A stretch of 64,000 nucleotides of DNA, from positions 62,001-126,000 of the forward strand of contig SCUJ01000006.1 in NCBI GenBank assembly GCA_004297165.1, read 5' to 3'. A program made the position numbers and the translations under genes. Positions within the stretch are counted from its first letter, which is position 1; each line of letters opens with the position of its first letter. The notes under the pieces are model-generated. The model had not been told where the DNA came from. It did no database searches and saw only the letters and a list, made by a program, of their open reading frames with translations. This stretch comes from Gammaproteobacteria bacterium (GTDB lineage Bacteria > Pseudomonadota > Gammaproteobacteria > Eutrophobiales > Eutrophobiaceae). Of this stretch, positions 54,136-61,438 are shown piece by piece.

Positions 54136-54873
54136 TTGCTTGTGGAAGAACTAAAGAATCTTAAAAAAACAATAATTGAATCATTTCGCGAAGCTATGGA
54201 ATTCAAGGCTTTTACTGATCTTTCTTACTTGTTTGCCACTAACTTTGTACAAATTCCAGGAAGCAAAATAAGAATTGTATTGGGCCACTCTCAATATGGT
54301 GGAGCAGTTGGGTTATCTGACCAAGAAGTAACATCTGCAGATTTGCCAAATCATTTTTCCACCGCGAAAAATAATTATTTTTTCTCTCTTATCCACCAGC
54401 AGCAAGTTTCTTTGTTTGAAAGTCTATTTTTTGACGTAATTAGAATTTTGTTATCAGATAGACCAGAGAGGCTTTCCAAGAAAAAACAGATCGACTATGA
54501 GTCAATCTTTTCATCTGACACCAAAGAAGAAATCATATGGAAGCTCATAGATCGTGAGCTTAATGAAATAAAATACAAAAATGTCGTTGAATGGTTTGAT
54601 TATTTGAACAAGATGGTTACTCTTCCAGAAATCGATTCTCAGGATATAGAAAAAATATCTGAAGCTAAAGCTGCAAGAGACATACTTGTGCACAACTCTG
54701 GAATCATTAACCAGATATACATAAATAAATCTGGTGGTTCAGCTCGATTTACGATTGGTCAAAAAATTGATGTGTCCGGTGATTATACGAGGGATATTTG
54801 GCAACTTTTCGTCGAGTTATTGGTGACAATAGTCGATTCAATTATTCGTAAATGTGAGCAAGAATCTACTTAA
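54136..54873 (+). CDS. AT-rich orphan gene with HEPN-like R-x4-H motif
   Basis: A 245-residue soluble protein of unknown function. Base composition is far more AT-rich than all neighbours, and AAA, ATT and TTT codons are frequent, pointing to recent transfer. The TTG start at 54136 is supported by AAGGAG seven bases upstream. The C-terminal third has EAKAARDILVHNSGIINQI, an R-x4-H motif followed by Asn in a helical context, as in HEPN RNase domains (RiboL-PSP or MAE_28990 kinds). The N-terminal half, about residues 1-130, is predicted helical and unassigned. No partner gene (MNT, SWACOS or other antitoxin) is adjacent. A defence or stress-RNase role is a hypothesis only. Confidence 0.7.
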   Translation: MLVEELKNLKKTIIESFREAMEFKAFTDLSYLFATNFVQIPGSKIRIVLGHSQYGGAVGLSDQEVTSADLPNHFSTAKNNYFFSLIHQQQVSLFESLFFDVIRILLSDRPERLSKKKQIDYESIFSSDTKEEIIWKLIDRELNEIKYKNVVEWFDYLNKMVTLPEIDSQDIEKISEAKAARDILVHNSGIINQIYINKSGGSARFTIGQKIDVSGDYTRDIWQLFVELLVTIVDSIIRKCEQEST

Positions 54874-54942
54874 GTAGAAAATTGGACAGATTTATTTTTC
54901 GGCATATAAATTCCGCCCCCTTTTTTCATACATCATTATGCG

Positions 54943-55016
54943 GGAGAGTTAGGTCTTCCTAAATCACCACAAGCCGGAGTCGACAGCGCGGCTACCACCA
55001 CCGGCCGATCGGCGGG
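54943..55016 (-). pseudogene. decayed duplicate of the MFS transporter 3' end
   Basis: GGAGAGTTAGGTCTTCCTAA through GGCCGATCGGCGGG aligns with 56879-56949, the last codons and stop region of the MFS gene, with substitutions and small indels. It shows that part of the locus was once duplicated or that an MFS-like gene stood here and was mostly deleted. Confidence 0.65.
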
Positions 55017-55019
55017 TAA

Positions 55020-55074
55020 CCGGGGACTGACCATGGTATTTTTTTATGTGTAATATATTTTGCGTAAAAGGAAA
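55020..55074. repeat. dispersed repeat, copy 1
   Basis: CCGGGGACTGACCATGGTATT and the following 34 bases match 56034-56088 at most positions. In copy 2 the ends CAGACCA and TGGTCTG are inverted, a hairpin that has decayed here. Similar GGGGACAGACCA sequences are familiar REP-type motifs. Confidence 0.65.
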
Positions 55075-55180
55075 TCCAGTCTATCCCTGAGGTAAGGTAT
55101 CGCTGAGCCCCCGCATGCGCGAGGGCGACGATGGTTTTCCTTCGTCATCCCCACGAATGTGAGAATCCAGTGTTGTTTGT

Positions 55181-55942
55181 CTAGCCTGCTGTGAGATTGG
55201 CCTTGGCTGCCTGATGCATCCAGGCTGCGAGACCGGGGCAGTTTTTATCGATGTTGCGCACATAGCGCTCGTCTCTGGCTACCCATTCCGTTCCCTTCAC
55301 GTGGAGTTCCTTCGGACAGTCGTAGAACCACTTGTCGGACAACAGGCGCTGGGCTTCAATGGCGGCAATTGCGGCTGGCGCATCCGGCCTGGTACCGGCC
55401 GCGAACACTTTCTCCAGTTGCCCGAACACCTGTGCCATTTCCTGTTTCATGCGCTCCATGTCGGCCCTGGTGTACTTACTCCAGCGCGCGGCGGACTGCT
55501 TCCAGGCATCGGTGTTGCCCCAGCGTTCCTGCGCTTCATCCTGGTATTCCTGTTTCATGTCGGGGAAGACTTCGAACATTTCTTTCGTACTCATCGTATT
55601 TTTCTCCTGACCACTCGGGTCGATGCCGGCTATGGTATGCTCAAGCAGATCCAGCACGGCGCCGAGTTCCTGCGCCTTGCGACGGATCAGTTCGCGTTGC
55701 TGCAACAGCGCAGCGTGCCGATCAAAACCGGGAGCGGTCATCAGTCGCTTGATTTCCTCGAGCGGAAATTCCAGCGTACGGTAGAACAGGATCTGCTGCA
55801 GGCGCTGTAGATCGCCGTGCGCATACAAGCGATACCCGGCCTCGCTGCGACCCGAAGGCGCCAACAGGCCGATCTCGTCGTAATGCCGCAACAGGCGGAT
55901 GCTGACCTTGGCCAGGGTGGCCACTTCACCAATCTGGTACAT
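55181..55942 (-). CDS. MerR-family regulator with TipAS-type ligand-binding domain
   Basis: A 253-residue transcription factor. Residues 1-70 are the MerR winged helix (MYQIGEVATLAKVSIRLLRH, then YDEIGLLAPSGRSEAGYRLY), followed by a dimerisation helix to about 125. The C-terminal half has the TipAS fold pattern: MKQEYQDEAQERWGNTDAWK, WSKYTRADMERMKQEMAQVF, LLSDKWFYDCPKELHVKG, YVRNIDKNCPGLAAWMHQA. TipA-type regulators bind peptide antibiotics or other hydrophobic ligands and activate efflux. ATG 55942 with GGAGCAAG is chosen; an upstream frame to 56005 lacks a site. The MFS gene nearby on the same strand is a plausible but unproven target. Confidence 0.92.
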   Translation of the reverse strand: MYQIGEVATLAKVSIRLLRHYDEIGLLAPSGRSEAGYRLYAHGDLQRLQQILFYRTLEFPLEEIKRLMTAPGFDRHAALLQQRELIRRKAQELGAVLDLLEHTIAGIDPSGQEKNTMSTKEMFEVFPDMKQEYQDEAQERWGNTDAWKQSAARWSKYTRADMERMKQEMAQVFGQLEKVFAAGTRPDAPAAIAAIEAQRLLSDKWFYDCPKELHVKGTEWVARDERYVRNIDKNCPGLAAWMHQAAKANLTAG

Positions 55943-56033
55943 GAATCTTGCTCCGGTTTGTTCTGGCGTTACGCATGTTAGGGCCTCACGCAACGGGAGA
56001 GTCAATCATTATAAAGCCGATAGCGGCAAACAA

Positions 56034-56088
56034 CCGGGGACAGACCACGGTATTTTTACGATGTAATATGGTCTGCGCAAAAGGAATT
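56034..56088. repeat. dispersed repeat, copy 2, with inverted CAGACCA ends
   Basis: CCGGGGACAGACCACGGTATT and what follows match copy 1 at 55020-55074. CAGACCA (56041-56047) and TGGTCTG (56068-56074) form an inverted pair. Its right edge abuts the antitoxin relic at 56089. Confidence 0.65.
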
Positions 56089-56142
56089 GTATTGAAGGTC
56101 GCGAAGACGCTTCGGCTAAAGCTGCACACGGAGGCTGAATAG
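56089..56142 (+). pseudogene. 3' relic of a HI1420-type antitoxin gene
   Basis: The last 17 codons before a TAG read VLKVAKTLRLKLHTEAE, nearly the same as the end of the intact antitoxin at 58407 (VLKVAKALGVKLHAEAA). Nothing upstream continues the gene; a dispersed repeat lies there instead. It is therefore a truncated third copy of this antitoxin family. Confidence 0.75.
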
Positions 56143-56197
56143 GTTAAAGGAACTTCACCAACGGCGACAGTTTCCACGGCATACCGAAAACATCTAA

Positions 56198-56306
56198 GGA
56201 AACTCTGAATAAGTCCGTTCGCATTGAGCCTGTCGAAATGCGCACTCGTAAAATCAAGGGCTTCGACAAGCTCAGCCCGAACGGTGAGTACTTATTCAGA
56301 GTTTCC
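56198..56306. mobile_element. MITE-like element, copy B, perfect ends and CTAA duplication
   Basis: A 109-bp element with perfect 17-bp terminal inverted repeats (GGAAACTCTGAATAAGT) and CTAA on both sides (56194-56197, 56307-56310). Nearly identical to copy A at 8228 over its whole length, so both moved recently. No coding capacity. A related IS5-family transposase elsewhere in the genome would be the expected mover. Confidence 0.88.
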
Positions 56307-56330
56307 CTAAATACAGGCGGTAAATAATGC

Positions 56331-56359
56331 TTGCCACATCGTATCCGTACGGATACGAT
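56331..56359 (+). promoter_or_regulatory. promoter with overlapping palindromic operator of a toxin-antitoxin locus
   Basis: TTGCCA (56331-56336), 17-base spacer and TACGAT (56354-56359) form a good sigma-70 promoter just before the toxin relic. A perfect 22-bp palindrome centred on GTAC (56338-56359, arms ATCGTATCC and GGATACGAT) covers the spacer and the -10, as expected for antitoxin autorepression. Confidence 0.7.
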
Positions 56360-56367
56360 AACGCTAT

Positions 56368-56538
56368 ATGTACACAGTGCTTCGTTCAAAGGAATTTGAC
56401 GAATGGCTATCTGATCTCAAGGACAGAATTGGCAAGGCCCGTATTCTTGCCCGATTGATCTCGGTAGAGCACGGAAACTTTGGAGATACTCATTCTGTTG
56501 GTGATGGCGTCGAAAGAACTTCGAATTCATTCTGGTGA
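56368..56538 (+). pseudogene. truncated, frameshifted HI1419-type (RelE/ParE superfamily) toxin gene
   Basis: The first 48 codons encode a normal killer-protein N-terminus (MYTVLRSKEFDEWLSDLKDR and GNFGDTHSVGDGV). The frame then ends ERTSNSFW-stop at 56538. Shifting one base restores the expected ELRIH, but that frame also stops at 56543-56545, just before the antitoxin. Intact relatives are about 100 residues, so the C-terminal catalytic half is missing. The toxin is presumably inactive while promoter, operator and antitoxin remain. Confidence 0.8.
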
Positions 56539-56548
56539 GGTGTGAGCA

Positions 56549-56845
56549 ATGGCCAAGTTTGCAAAATTTGATGCGGCGGATTATCTCGATAACGAAGAGA
56601 CTATCGCCGAATTTCTTACAGCCGCGCTTGAAGATGAAAATCCTGAAGTATTTCTTGCCGCGATTGCCGCGGCCGCAAAAGCCAGAGGCATGACCGCCAT
56701 CGCCAATAGCACAGGACTTGGGCGAGAGAGCCTGTATAAAGCGTTGGCGCCAGGAGCGAAACCCCGTTACGACACAATCCTTAAAGTCCTGCATGGTTTG
56801 GGAATTAAGCTGACAGTCAATGTACGAGAGCACACTGAAGCGTAG
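56549..56845 (+). CDS. HI1420-type addiction-module antitoxin (HTH)
   Basis: A 98-residue protein. The N-terminal toxin-binding part is FDAADYLDNEETIAEFLTAA; the HTH part is ARGMTAIANSTGLGRESLYK, and KPRYDTILKVLHGLGIKLTV follows. This matches the downstream antidote family named after HI1420, normally paired with an upstream killer protein. It starts 3 bases after the shifted frame of the toxin relic stops. Because the toxin is broken, it may act as a solitary repressor of its own promoter or as an anti-toxin against related modules. Confidence 0.88.
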   Translation: MAKFAKFDAADYLDNEETIAEFLTAALEDENPEVFLAAIAAAAKARGMTAIANSTGLGRESLYKALAPGAKPRYDTILKVLHGLGIKLTVNVREHTEA

Positions 56846-56871
56846 GTATTCCATCATGATGATGGGTTTTG

Positions 56872-58164
56872 CTATGCAGGAGAGTTGGGTCTGCCTAAAT
56901 CATCGCGGACCGGCGCCGGCGCGGCTGCCTCCACCGGCCGATCGGCGGGCGCTGTCCAGAAGCGCGGCCGTACCGGCAGGAGCAGGAGAGCGGCGACCAA
57001 GGACAAAACGCAGGCGGCGATAAATCCGGCGGTGTAACTGCCGAAGAGATCGTGGGCCGCACCCAACATGGGCGGACCGAAGGCCATCCCCAGTTGCAGG
57101 AAGGCCGCCATGATGCCCATGTTGAGCCCCAGGTTCTCCCGGCCATAATAATGCTTGGTCAACACGGGAACCTCCACGATCAGCCCGCCATGCACGATCC
57201 CGCGCACCACCATGAAGAGAAACATGCTGGTGACGCCGGCCACCGGGAAGGCCAGCAGGACCGAGATCGCCAGCAGCAGATAAGTCAACATGATGCCGCG
57301 GATGGAATAGCGATCATAAAACCAGCCGAAGATCACCTTGGCCGCCACGCCGATCCCGGCCAGCATGCTGGTAGCCCAGGCGACGGTGGTGATATCGAGG
57401 CCCTTGTCCACCTGCAGAAACAGCACCTGGTTCTGCAGCATCCCCATATCGACGGCGCCGATCAGAAATACACCGCTGGCCATCATCCAGAAAGCCCGAT
57501 CCGTGCACAACCCGTGGAAGTGCCGCCACAGGCCGGAGGTCCGGCCGCCGGCGGACGCCATCGCGCTACCGGATGAAGCGGCCATCCGACCCCGGAATAA
57601 CAACAACCAGCCGGGGATGGCGACCAGCCAGATGCCCGCGCTCAACAAGGCCATTGTGGCCCGCCAGCCCCACTGTTCGATCATGGGCACCACCAGGATC
57701 GGAGTAACTACTCCCGCGAGGCTCGTGCCCGCCAGCACGATGCCCACGGCGGTACCCTGCCCCCGTTCGAACAGCGTGGAGACGATGACCTTCATGCAGA
57801 CCGTGATCCCGGATGCCGAAACCCCCAGGACGATTCCGGCGAAGTAATAGACGCCCAGATTGGTGGCGAACAGGAAACCCAGCATGGCGAGTCCACCCAG
57901 CACGGCAGCCCAGGTCACCATGGCGCGGGGGTTGAAGACATCGATCAGGCGGCCCATGACCAGGCCGGTGATGGCGCCAGTCAGATATTTGAAGGAAGCC
58001 AGCAAGGTTACCTGGGCACGGCTCCAGCCATATTCCTCGGAGGCGCCGGAGTAGATGAAGGGCATGGAGTAGGTGGGTATGCCAAAGGTAAAAAAGATCA
58101 GGATCAGGGCGATGACCAGCATCATCCAGTTGGCACGGAATTCACGGGCGAACTCAGAGGACAT
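56872..58164 (-). CDS. MFS transporter
   Basis: A 430-residue inner-membrane carrier with 12 predicted helices in two halves and a central loop at about 195-215. The first half has FFTFGIPTYSMPFIYSGASE and the cytoplasmic loop GRLIDVFNPR. The second half has GWFYDRYSIRGIMLTYLLLA and FGPPMLGAAHDLFGSYTAGF. It resembles the monocarboxylate/oxalate-formate-like MFS group, but the substrate is unknown. GAGGAACC precedes ATG 58164. It is flanked on each side by a toxin-antitoxin remnant and shares its strand with the TipAS regulator. Confidence 0.92.
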   Translation of the reverse strand: MSSEFAREFRANWMMLVIALILIFFTFGIPTYSMPFIYSGASEEYGWSRAQVTLLASFKYLTGAITGLVMGRLIDVFNPRAMVTWAAVLGGLAMLGFLFATNLGVYYFAGIVLGVSASGITVCMKVIVSTLFERGQGTAVGIVLAGTSLAGVVTPILVVPMIEQWGWRATMALLSAGIWLVAIPGWLLLFRGRMAASSGSAMASAGGRTSGLWRHFHGLCTDRAFWMMASGVFLIGAVDMGMLQNQVLFLQVDKGLDITTVAWATSMLAGIGVAAKVIFGWFYDRYSIRGIMLTYLLLAISVLLAFPVAGVTSMFLFMVVRGIVHGGLIVEVPVLTKHYYGRENLGLNMGIMAAFLQLGMAFGPPMLGAAHDLFGSYTAGFIAACVLSLVAALLLLPVRPRFWTAPADRPVEAAAPAPVRDDLGRPNSPA

Positions 58165-58259
58165 GGGGATGGTTCCTCAATGATCAGGAAGCGATCAGGT
58201 TTATCTTGGCATACTACCAGCAAGCATGGCTCAGGTCTTGCGATGCCGTACTAACGCTA

Positions 58260-58287
58260 TTGACATCTGTAGCTCAAGGGCTACACT
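58260..58287 (+). promoter_or_regulatory. promoter with inverted-repeat operator of a second toxin-antitoxin locus
   Basis: TTGACA (58260-58265), a 16-base spacer and TACACT (58282-58287) form a strong promoter 6 bases before the toxin relic ATG. An inverted repeat TGTAGC (58268-58273) and GCTACA (58280-58285) overlaps the spacer and -10, a typical autorepression operator. Confidence 0.75.
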
Positions 58288-58293
58288 GCTGCC

Positions 58294-58376
58294 ATGCGAG
58301 TCATAGAGACGGAAATCTATCGCGAATGGATCAATGGGCTGAAGGATCGGGCCGGCAGGGCACGGATTCAGGTTCG
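58294..58376 (+). pseudogene. truncated HI1419-type toxin gene (N-terminal codons only)
   Basis: ATG 58294 opens MRVIETEIYREWINGLKDRA followed by GRARIQVRV, a clear killer-protein N-terminus. After about 27 codons homology stops, and the frame runs on out of register into the antitoxin. About three-quarters of the toxin is missing, apparently by deletion joining its 5' end to the antitoxin leader. Confidence 0.78.
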
Positions 58377-58406
58377 TGTCCCAGGAGTTTTGAGGAGTAG
58401 AAAAAG

Positions 58407-58724
58407 ATGCCAAAGACCATTCCCAAGAAAAAAACAAAGACCAAGACCATGCCGTATGACGTTGCCGCACAACTGCGTAGTCCGGAGGAAATGGCTGCCT
58501 ATTTGGATGCCTGGCTCGAAGAAGCCCCGGATGACGCGGCTGGGATCGCCAGGGCACTTGGTGACATTGCCCGCGCAAAGGGCATGACAATCGTTGCCAA
58601 GGAAGCTGGACTCAGTCGCGAAAGCCTGTATCGCGCCCTGAGCGCCGATGGGAATCCCAGTTTCGCCACAGTGTTGAAGGTTGCGAAGGCGCTTGGGGTC
58701 AAGCTGCACGCGGAGGCCGCGTAG
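58407..58724 (+). CDS. HI1420-type addiction-module antitoxin (HTH), second copy
   Basis: A 105-residue protein with a Lys/Thr-rich leader (PKTIPKKKTKTKT), then PYDVAAQLRSPEEMAAYLDA, and the HTH block ARAKGMTIVAKEAGLSRESL followed by YRALSADGNPSFATVLKVAK. GAGGAG precedes ATG 58407; an internal ATG at 58449 could be used. It belongs to the same family as the antitoxin at 56549 but is clearly diverged. The toxin partner upstream is reduced to a stub. Confidence 0.88.
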   Translation: MPKTIPKKKTKTKTMPYDVAAQLRSPEEMAAYLDAWLEEAPDDAAGIARALGDIARAKGMTIVAKEAGLSRESLYRALSADGNPSFATVLKVAKALGVKLHAEAA

Positions 58725-58812
58725 TTATTCCAACATGACGATGGTTTTCGCTACGCTTCACCCCTACGGTCACTTCAGCCACAGTAATACTGGTACATAG
58801 GATAAGACGACC

Positions 58813-59526
58813 ATGCCCCGTATTCCTCCCATCACGCTCCGTTATTTCGACTGCCGCGGCCGTGCGCAGCATCTGCGCTACTTCCTGCGATACAGAAACA
58901 TTCCGTTCACCGATGAACGTGTGCCCCTCAGCGCGGATTTCAGCGCCTGGATAAATCTCAAGCCGGATCGCTCAAAAACCGGATATTTTCAGAAGTTGCC
59001 GGTGCTGCATTGGGGTGAGGAGACGGTGGTCGAGACCAGCGTCATTCATCGGTGGCTGCACCAGCAGCTCGGTGACGAACAGCGGTTATCAGCGCGGGAT
59101 AATTTACGGCACGAGATGCTGGCCTCGAGTTGTTTCGGCGATCTGATGTCACCGGTTGGAACGTTAATCTGGTCCGAACTGGCTACCCCTGGCGCGGATC
59201 TCGCCAAAATCGCGCCTAAAACACTGGAACGCTTGCGCGGCCATCTGGCAATCCTGGAGCAGACCTTGACTGAATGGGGTTGGTGGGAACAATTTCAAAT
59301 GCGCGATCTGATGTTGACGGACTGTCTGTTGTGGGAGGAACTCAGTATCGCCTTACACACCTTCGGCGCGGGCCTGCAACTGGAGTCCTGCCCACGTCTA
59401 TATGAATTTCACCGTCGTTGCCCGGGGCAGCCGTTGTTCGCATCCATGCTGGCTGAACGCCCACGGCAGATCACCGGCCGGCCCGGCGAGGCCGAAGTCA
59501 TTCAACGCATCCAGGCGGCGATCTGA
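58813..59526 (+). CDS. glutathione S-transferase-like protein
   Basis: A 237-residue protein with a GST fold: thioredoxin-like N-terminal domain (about 7-90) with ITLRYFDCRGRAQHLRYFLR and KLPVLHWGEETVVETSVIH (cis-Pro and Glu-Thr/Ser glutathione motif), then an all-helical C-terminal domain. Likely soluble and dimeric; substrate unknown. The 3' end overlaps the psd gene on the other strand by 29 bases. Confidence 0.85.
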   Translation: MPRIPPITLRYFDCRGRAQHLRYFLRYRNIPFTDERVPLSADFSAWINLKPDRSKTGYFQKLPVLHWGEETVVETSVIHRWLHQQLGDEQRLSARDNLRHEMLASSCFGDLMSPVGTLIWSELATPGADLAKIAPKTLERLRGHLAILEQTLTEWGWWEQFQMRDLMLTDCLLWEELSIALHTFGAGLQLESCPRLYEFHRRCPGQPLFASMLAERPRQITGRPGEAEVIQRIQAAI

Positions 59527-60337
59527 CTATAAGCCCCAACCCCTGACCCATCCGCAGCGGCGATTCCTCGCGCATATCTCCATCCCACTCCATCCGGCCC
59601 GCGGGAAACAGCAGGATCACGGTGGAGCCCATGTTGAAACGCCCCATCTCCTGGCCTTTCTCCAGGGTGATCCCGGATCCAATATTTCCCCAGACGGTTT
59701 CCATGAATCCCACGAACAGGGCGCCGACCATGATCAGGGCCATCTCCCCGGCGGGTGTATCGAAGATGGCGATGAGGCGCTCGTTGCGCGTGAAGACGCC
59801 ATCCAGCGCGCGGACGGCATGCGCATTCACCGGATAGAGGCGGCCTGGAATGTAGACAGCCCGCTTGAGTGTACCCGCAAGCGGCATGTGGATGCGGTGA
59901 TAATTCCGGGGTGAAAGATAAAGCGTCGCAAAGTTGCCGTTCAGGTAGCGGTCCGCGAGCATGCGGTCGCCGCCCAGCAGGGCGGTTAAGGAATAGTCAT
60001 GCCCCTTCGCCTGAATGATCGATTCGCCATGGATGCGGCCAATCTGGCTGATCCGGCCGTCCACAGGGGAGCAAATAGATTGGGGACTACTCGCGATGGG
60101 ACGCGCGTCAGTACGCAGGGCGCGGGTGAAGAAGGCATTGAAGCTCTCGTAGCGCCGCGGGTCCGGTTGTTCCGCCTCGGTCAGGTCGATGTCATAGAGA
60201 CGCAGAAATCCGTCGATGAGCAGGTCTTTAAGTAACGTGGCGCGGCACTGAGTCAGGACGCGCACCAGGCGCGATAACAGGTGCTGGGGGAGACAGGCGA
60301 GCAAAGCCAGTCTCAGGCGATCCACGGCGTTACACAT
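59498..60337 (-). CDS. psd: phosphatidylserine decarboxylase
   Basis: A 279-residue pyruvoyl enzyme making phosphatidylethanolamine at the inner membrane. SFNAFFTRALRTDARPI and SPVDGRISQIG lie in the N-terminal part; LSPRNYHRIHMPLAGTL and VGALFVGFMETVW follow. The self-cleavage site reads NMGST rather than the common LGST, with the Gly-Ser pair kept. ATG 60337 shares one base with the PCuAC stop. The C-terminus overlaps the convergent GST gene. Confidence 0.95.
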   Translation of the reverse strand: MCNAVDRLRLALLACLPQHLLSRLVRVLTQCRATLLKDLLIDGFLRLYDIDLTEAEQPDPRRYESFNAFFTRALRTDARPIASSPQSICSPVDGRISQIGRIHGESIIQAKGHDYSLTALLGGDRMLADRYLNGNFATLYLSPRNYHRIHMPLAGTLKRAVYIPGRLYPVNAHAVRALDGVFTRNERLIAIFDTPAGEMALIMVGALFVGFMETVWGNIGSGITLEKGQEMGRFNMGSTVILLFPAGRMEWDGDMREESPLRMGQGLGLIVRSPPGCVE

Positions 60338-60822
60338 CAGTGGTGAGTGTGATGCGGGTCTGACGCAGGTTGATCGCCGATGGCCTCGACCTTTGCCGGT
60401 GCGGTGACCTCCATGCCATCGGCGAAGTGAAACACGAACTCGATCGTATCGCCGGTCCGGAACTCCCTCGCGGGGCTGAACAACATGAGGTGGAGGTCAC
60501 CCGGCTTGAACTCCACGCCGCCGCCGGCCGGGACCTTAATGGAGTCCTGTCGCTGCATGCTCGCCACGCCGTCCTTGATTACGGTGCGATGGAGTTCGAT
60601 TCCGCCAAAACTTGTCGAGGTGACCGAAGTGAGTTCGATCTCAGCGCTGCCGTGATTGTGCAGAGAGAAATAACCCGCCGTCGCTGTCGCGGCTGGCGGG
60701 GCCTCCTTGACCCGGAGGTTGCTGATCATGACAGTCTCCGCGGCGGCGCTCGCCTGGAACTGGCAGAGCAACAGGAAAATCGCCAGGACGGACGTGGTAA
60801 ATATTCTAGCGTTCATTTTCAC
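60337..60822 (-). CDS. periplasmic copper chaperone, PCuAC family
   Basis: A 161-residue exported protein with signal peptide (about 1-27, cleavage near ASAAA). The copper site H-x10-M-x21-H-x-M is seen as LHRTVIKDGVASM and GDLHLMLFSP. A His-rich end (DPHHTHH) may also bind metal. It delivers Cu(I) to the CuA centre of cytochrome oxidase together with SCO. GTG 60822 is chosen because AGGAG lies eight bases upstream. The gene overlaps the SCO gene by 17 bases. Confidence 0.92.
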   Translation of the reverse strand: MKMNARIFTTSVLAIFLLLCQFQASAAAETVMISNLRVKEAPPAATATAGYFSLHNHGSAEIELTSVTSTSFGGIELHRTVIKDGVASMQRQDSIKVPAGGGVEFKPGDLHLMLFSPAREFRTGDTIEFVFHFADGMEVTAPAKVEAIGDQPASDPHHTHH

Positions 60823-61438
60823 TTATGAAACTCCTGATGTTGGCGAGGCGCGAGAGCATGGCAGCGCTCGTGTGTGGCGGAGAGTAGATACTCAAGAGGC
60901 GGCCCTTCGGGTCGATGAGAAACACGGCAGCGGTATGGTCGACAAGATAACCGCCGGCCTTGTCCGTCTCGCCGCGCATGGATATTGCCCCAAGCCGCTG
61001 CGTCAGGTTCTGGATCTGCTCAACCGTGCCGCCGAGCCCGATGAAATCCGGATTGAAGTAGGCGAGATAGCCGGATAATTTTCCCAACGTGTCGCGTTCC
61101 GGGTCCACGGTCGCGAAGAGCACCTGGACATCCTCCGCCATGCCGGCTTGCGCCAACTGTTCATAGACCTGCTTGATAACGGAAAGGGTCAAAGGACAGA
61201 TATCCGGACAATGGGTGTAGCCGAAGAAGAGCAGGGACCATTTGCCTTGTAAGCTGCTCTCGGTAAAGGATGCGCCGTGTTGATCGAGGACGGCGAAGGG
61301 TTCGATCGTTATCGGATCCGGCCAGAGCAGACCCTCGATCCGAGTGCCTGGTTGGTTGCCGGCACGACCGCCGAGGTAAACACCCAGGCCCGTGGCAAGG
61401 GTGAGCAGGCAGACGATGATGATAAGCTTTGTATTCAC
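60806..61438 (-). CDS. SCO1/SenC family copper/thiol protein
   Basis: A 210-residue periplasmic protein tethered by an N-terminal helix (about 4-23). The thioredoxin-like domain has FFGYTHCPDICPLTLSVIK (C-x3-C) and the distal His in YLVDHTAAVFLID, the three copper ligands. Works with PCuAC in CuA assembly of cytochrome c oxidase. The GTG start at 61438 overlaps the yajQ stop (TAGTG). Confidence 0.94.
   Translation of the reverse strand: MNTKLIIIVCLLTLATGLGVYLGGRAGNQPGTRIEGLLWPDPITIEPFAVLDQHGASFTESSLQGKWSLLFFGYTHCPDICPLTLSVIKQVYEQLAQAGMAEDVQVLFATVDPERDTLGKLSGYLAYFNPDFIGLGGTVEQIQNLTQRLGAISMRGETDKAGGYLVDHTAAVFLIDPKGRLLSIYSPPHTSAAMLSRLANIRSFISENER

Larger units (their letters stand above)
54874..55180. 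other. 307-base gap with duplicated debris
   Basis: No intact gene. It contains a decayed copy of the 3' end of the MFS gene (54943-55016), one copy of a dispersed repeat (55020-55074) and a fragment with GTCATCCCCACGAATGTGAG typical of common intergenic repeats at about 55133. The downstream edge is the MerR gene stop at 55181. Confidence 0.6.

Noticed and set aside
54136-58800. A complete defence island or prophage remnant
   Set aside because: Only one HEPN-motif gene and toxin-antitoxin relics are present; no phage structural, integrase or restriction genes.
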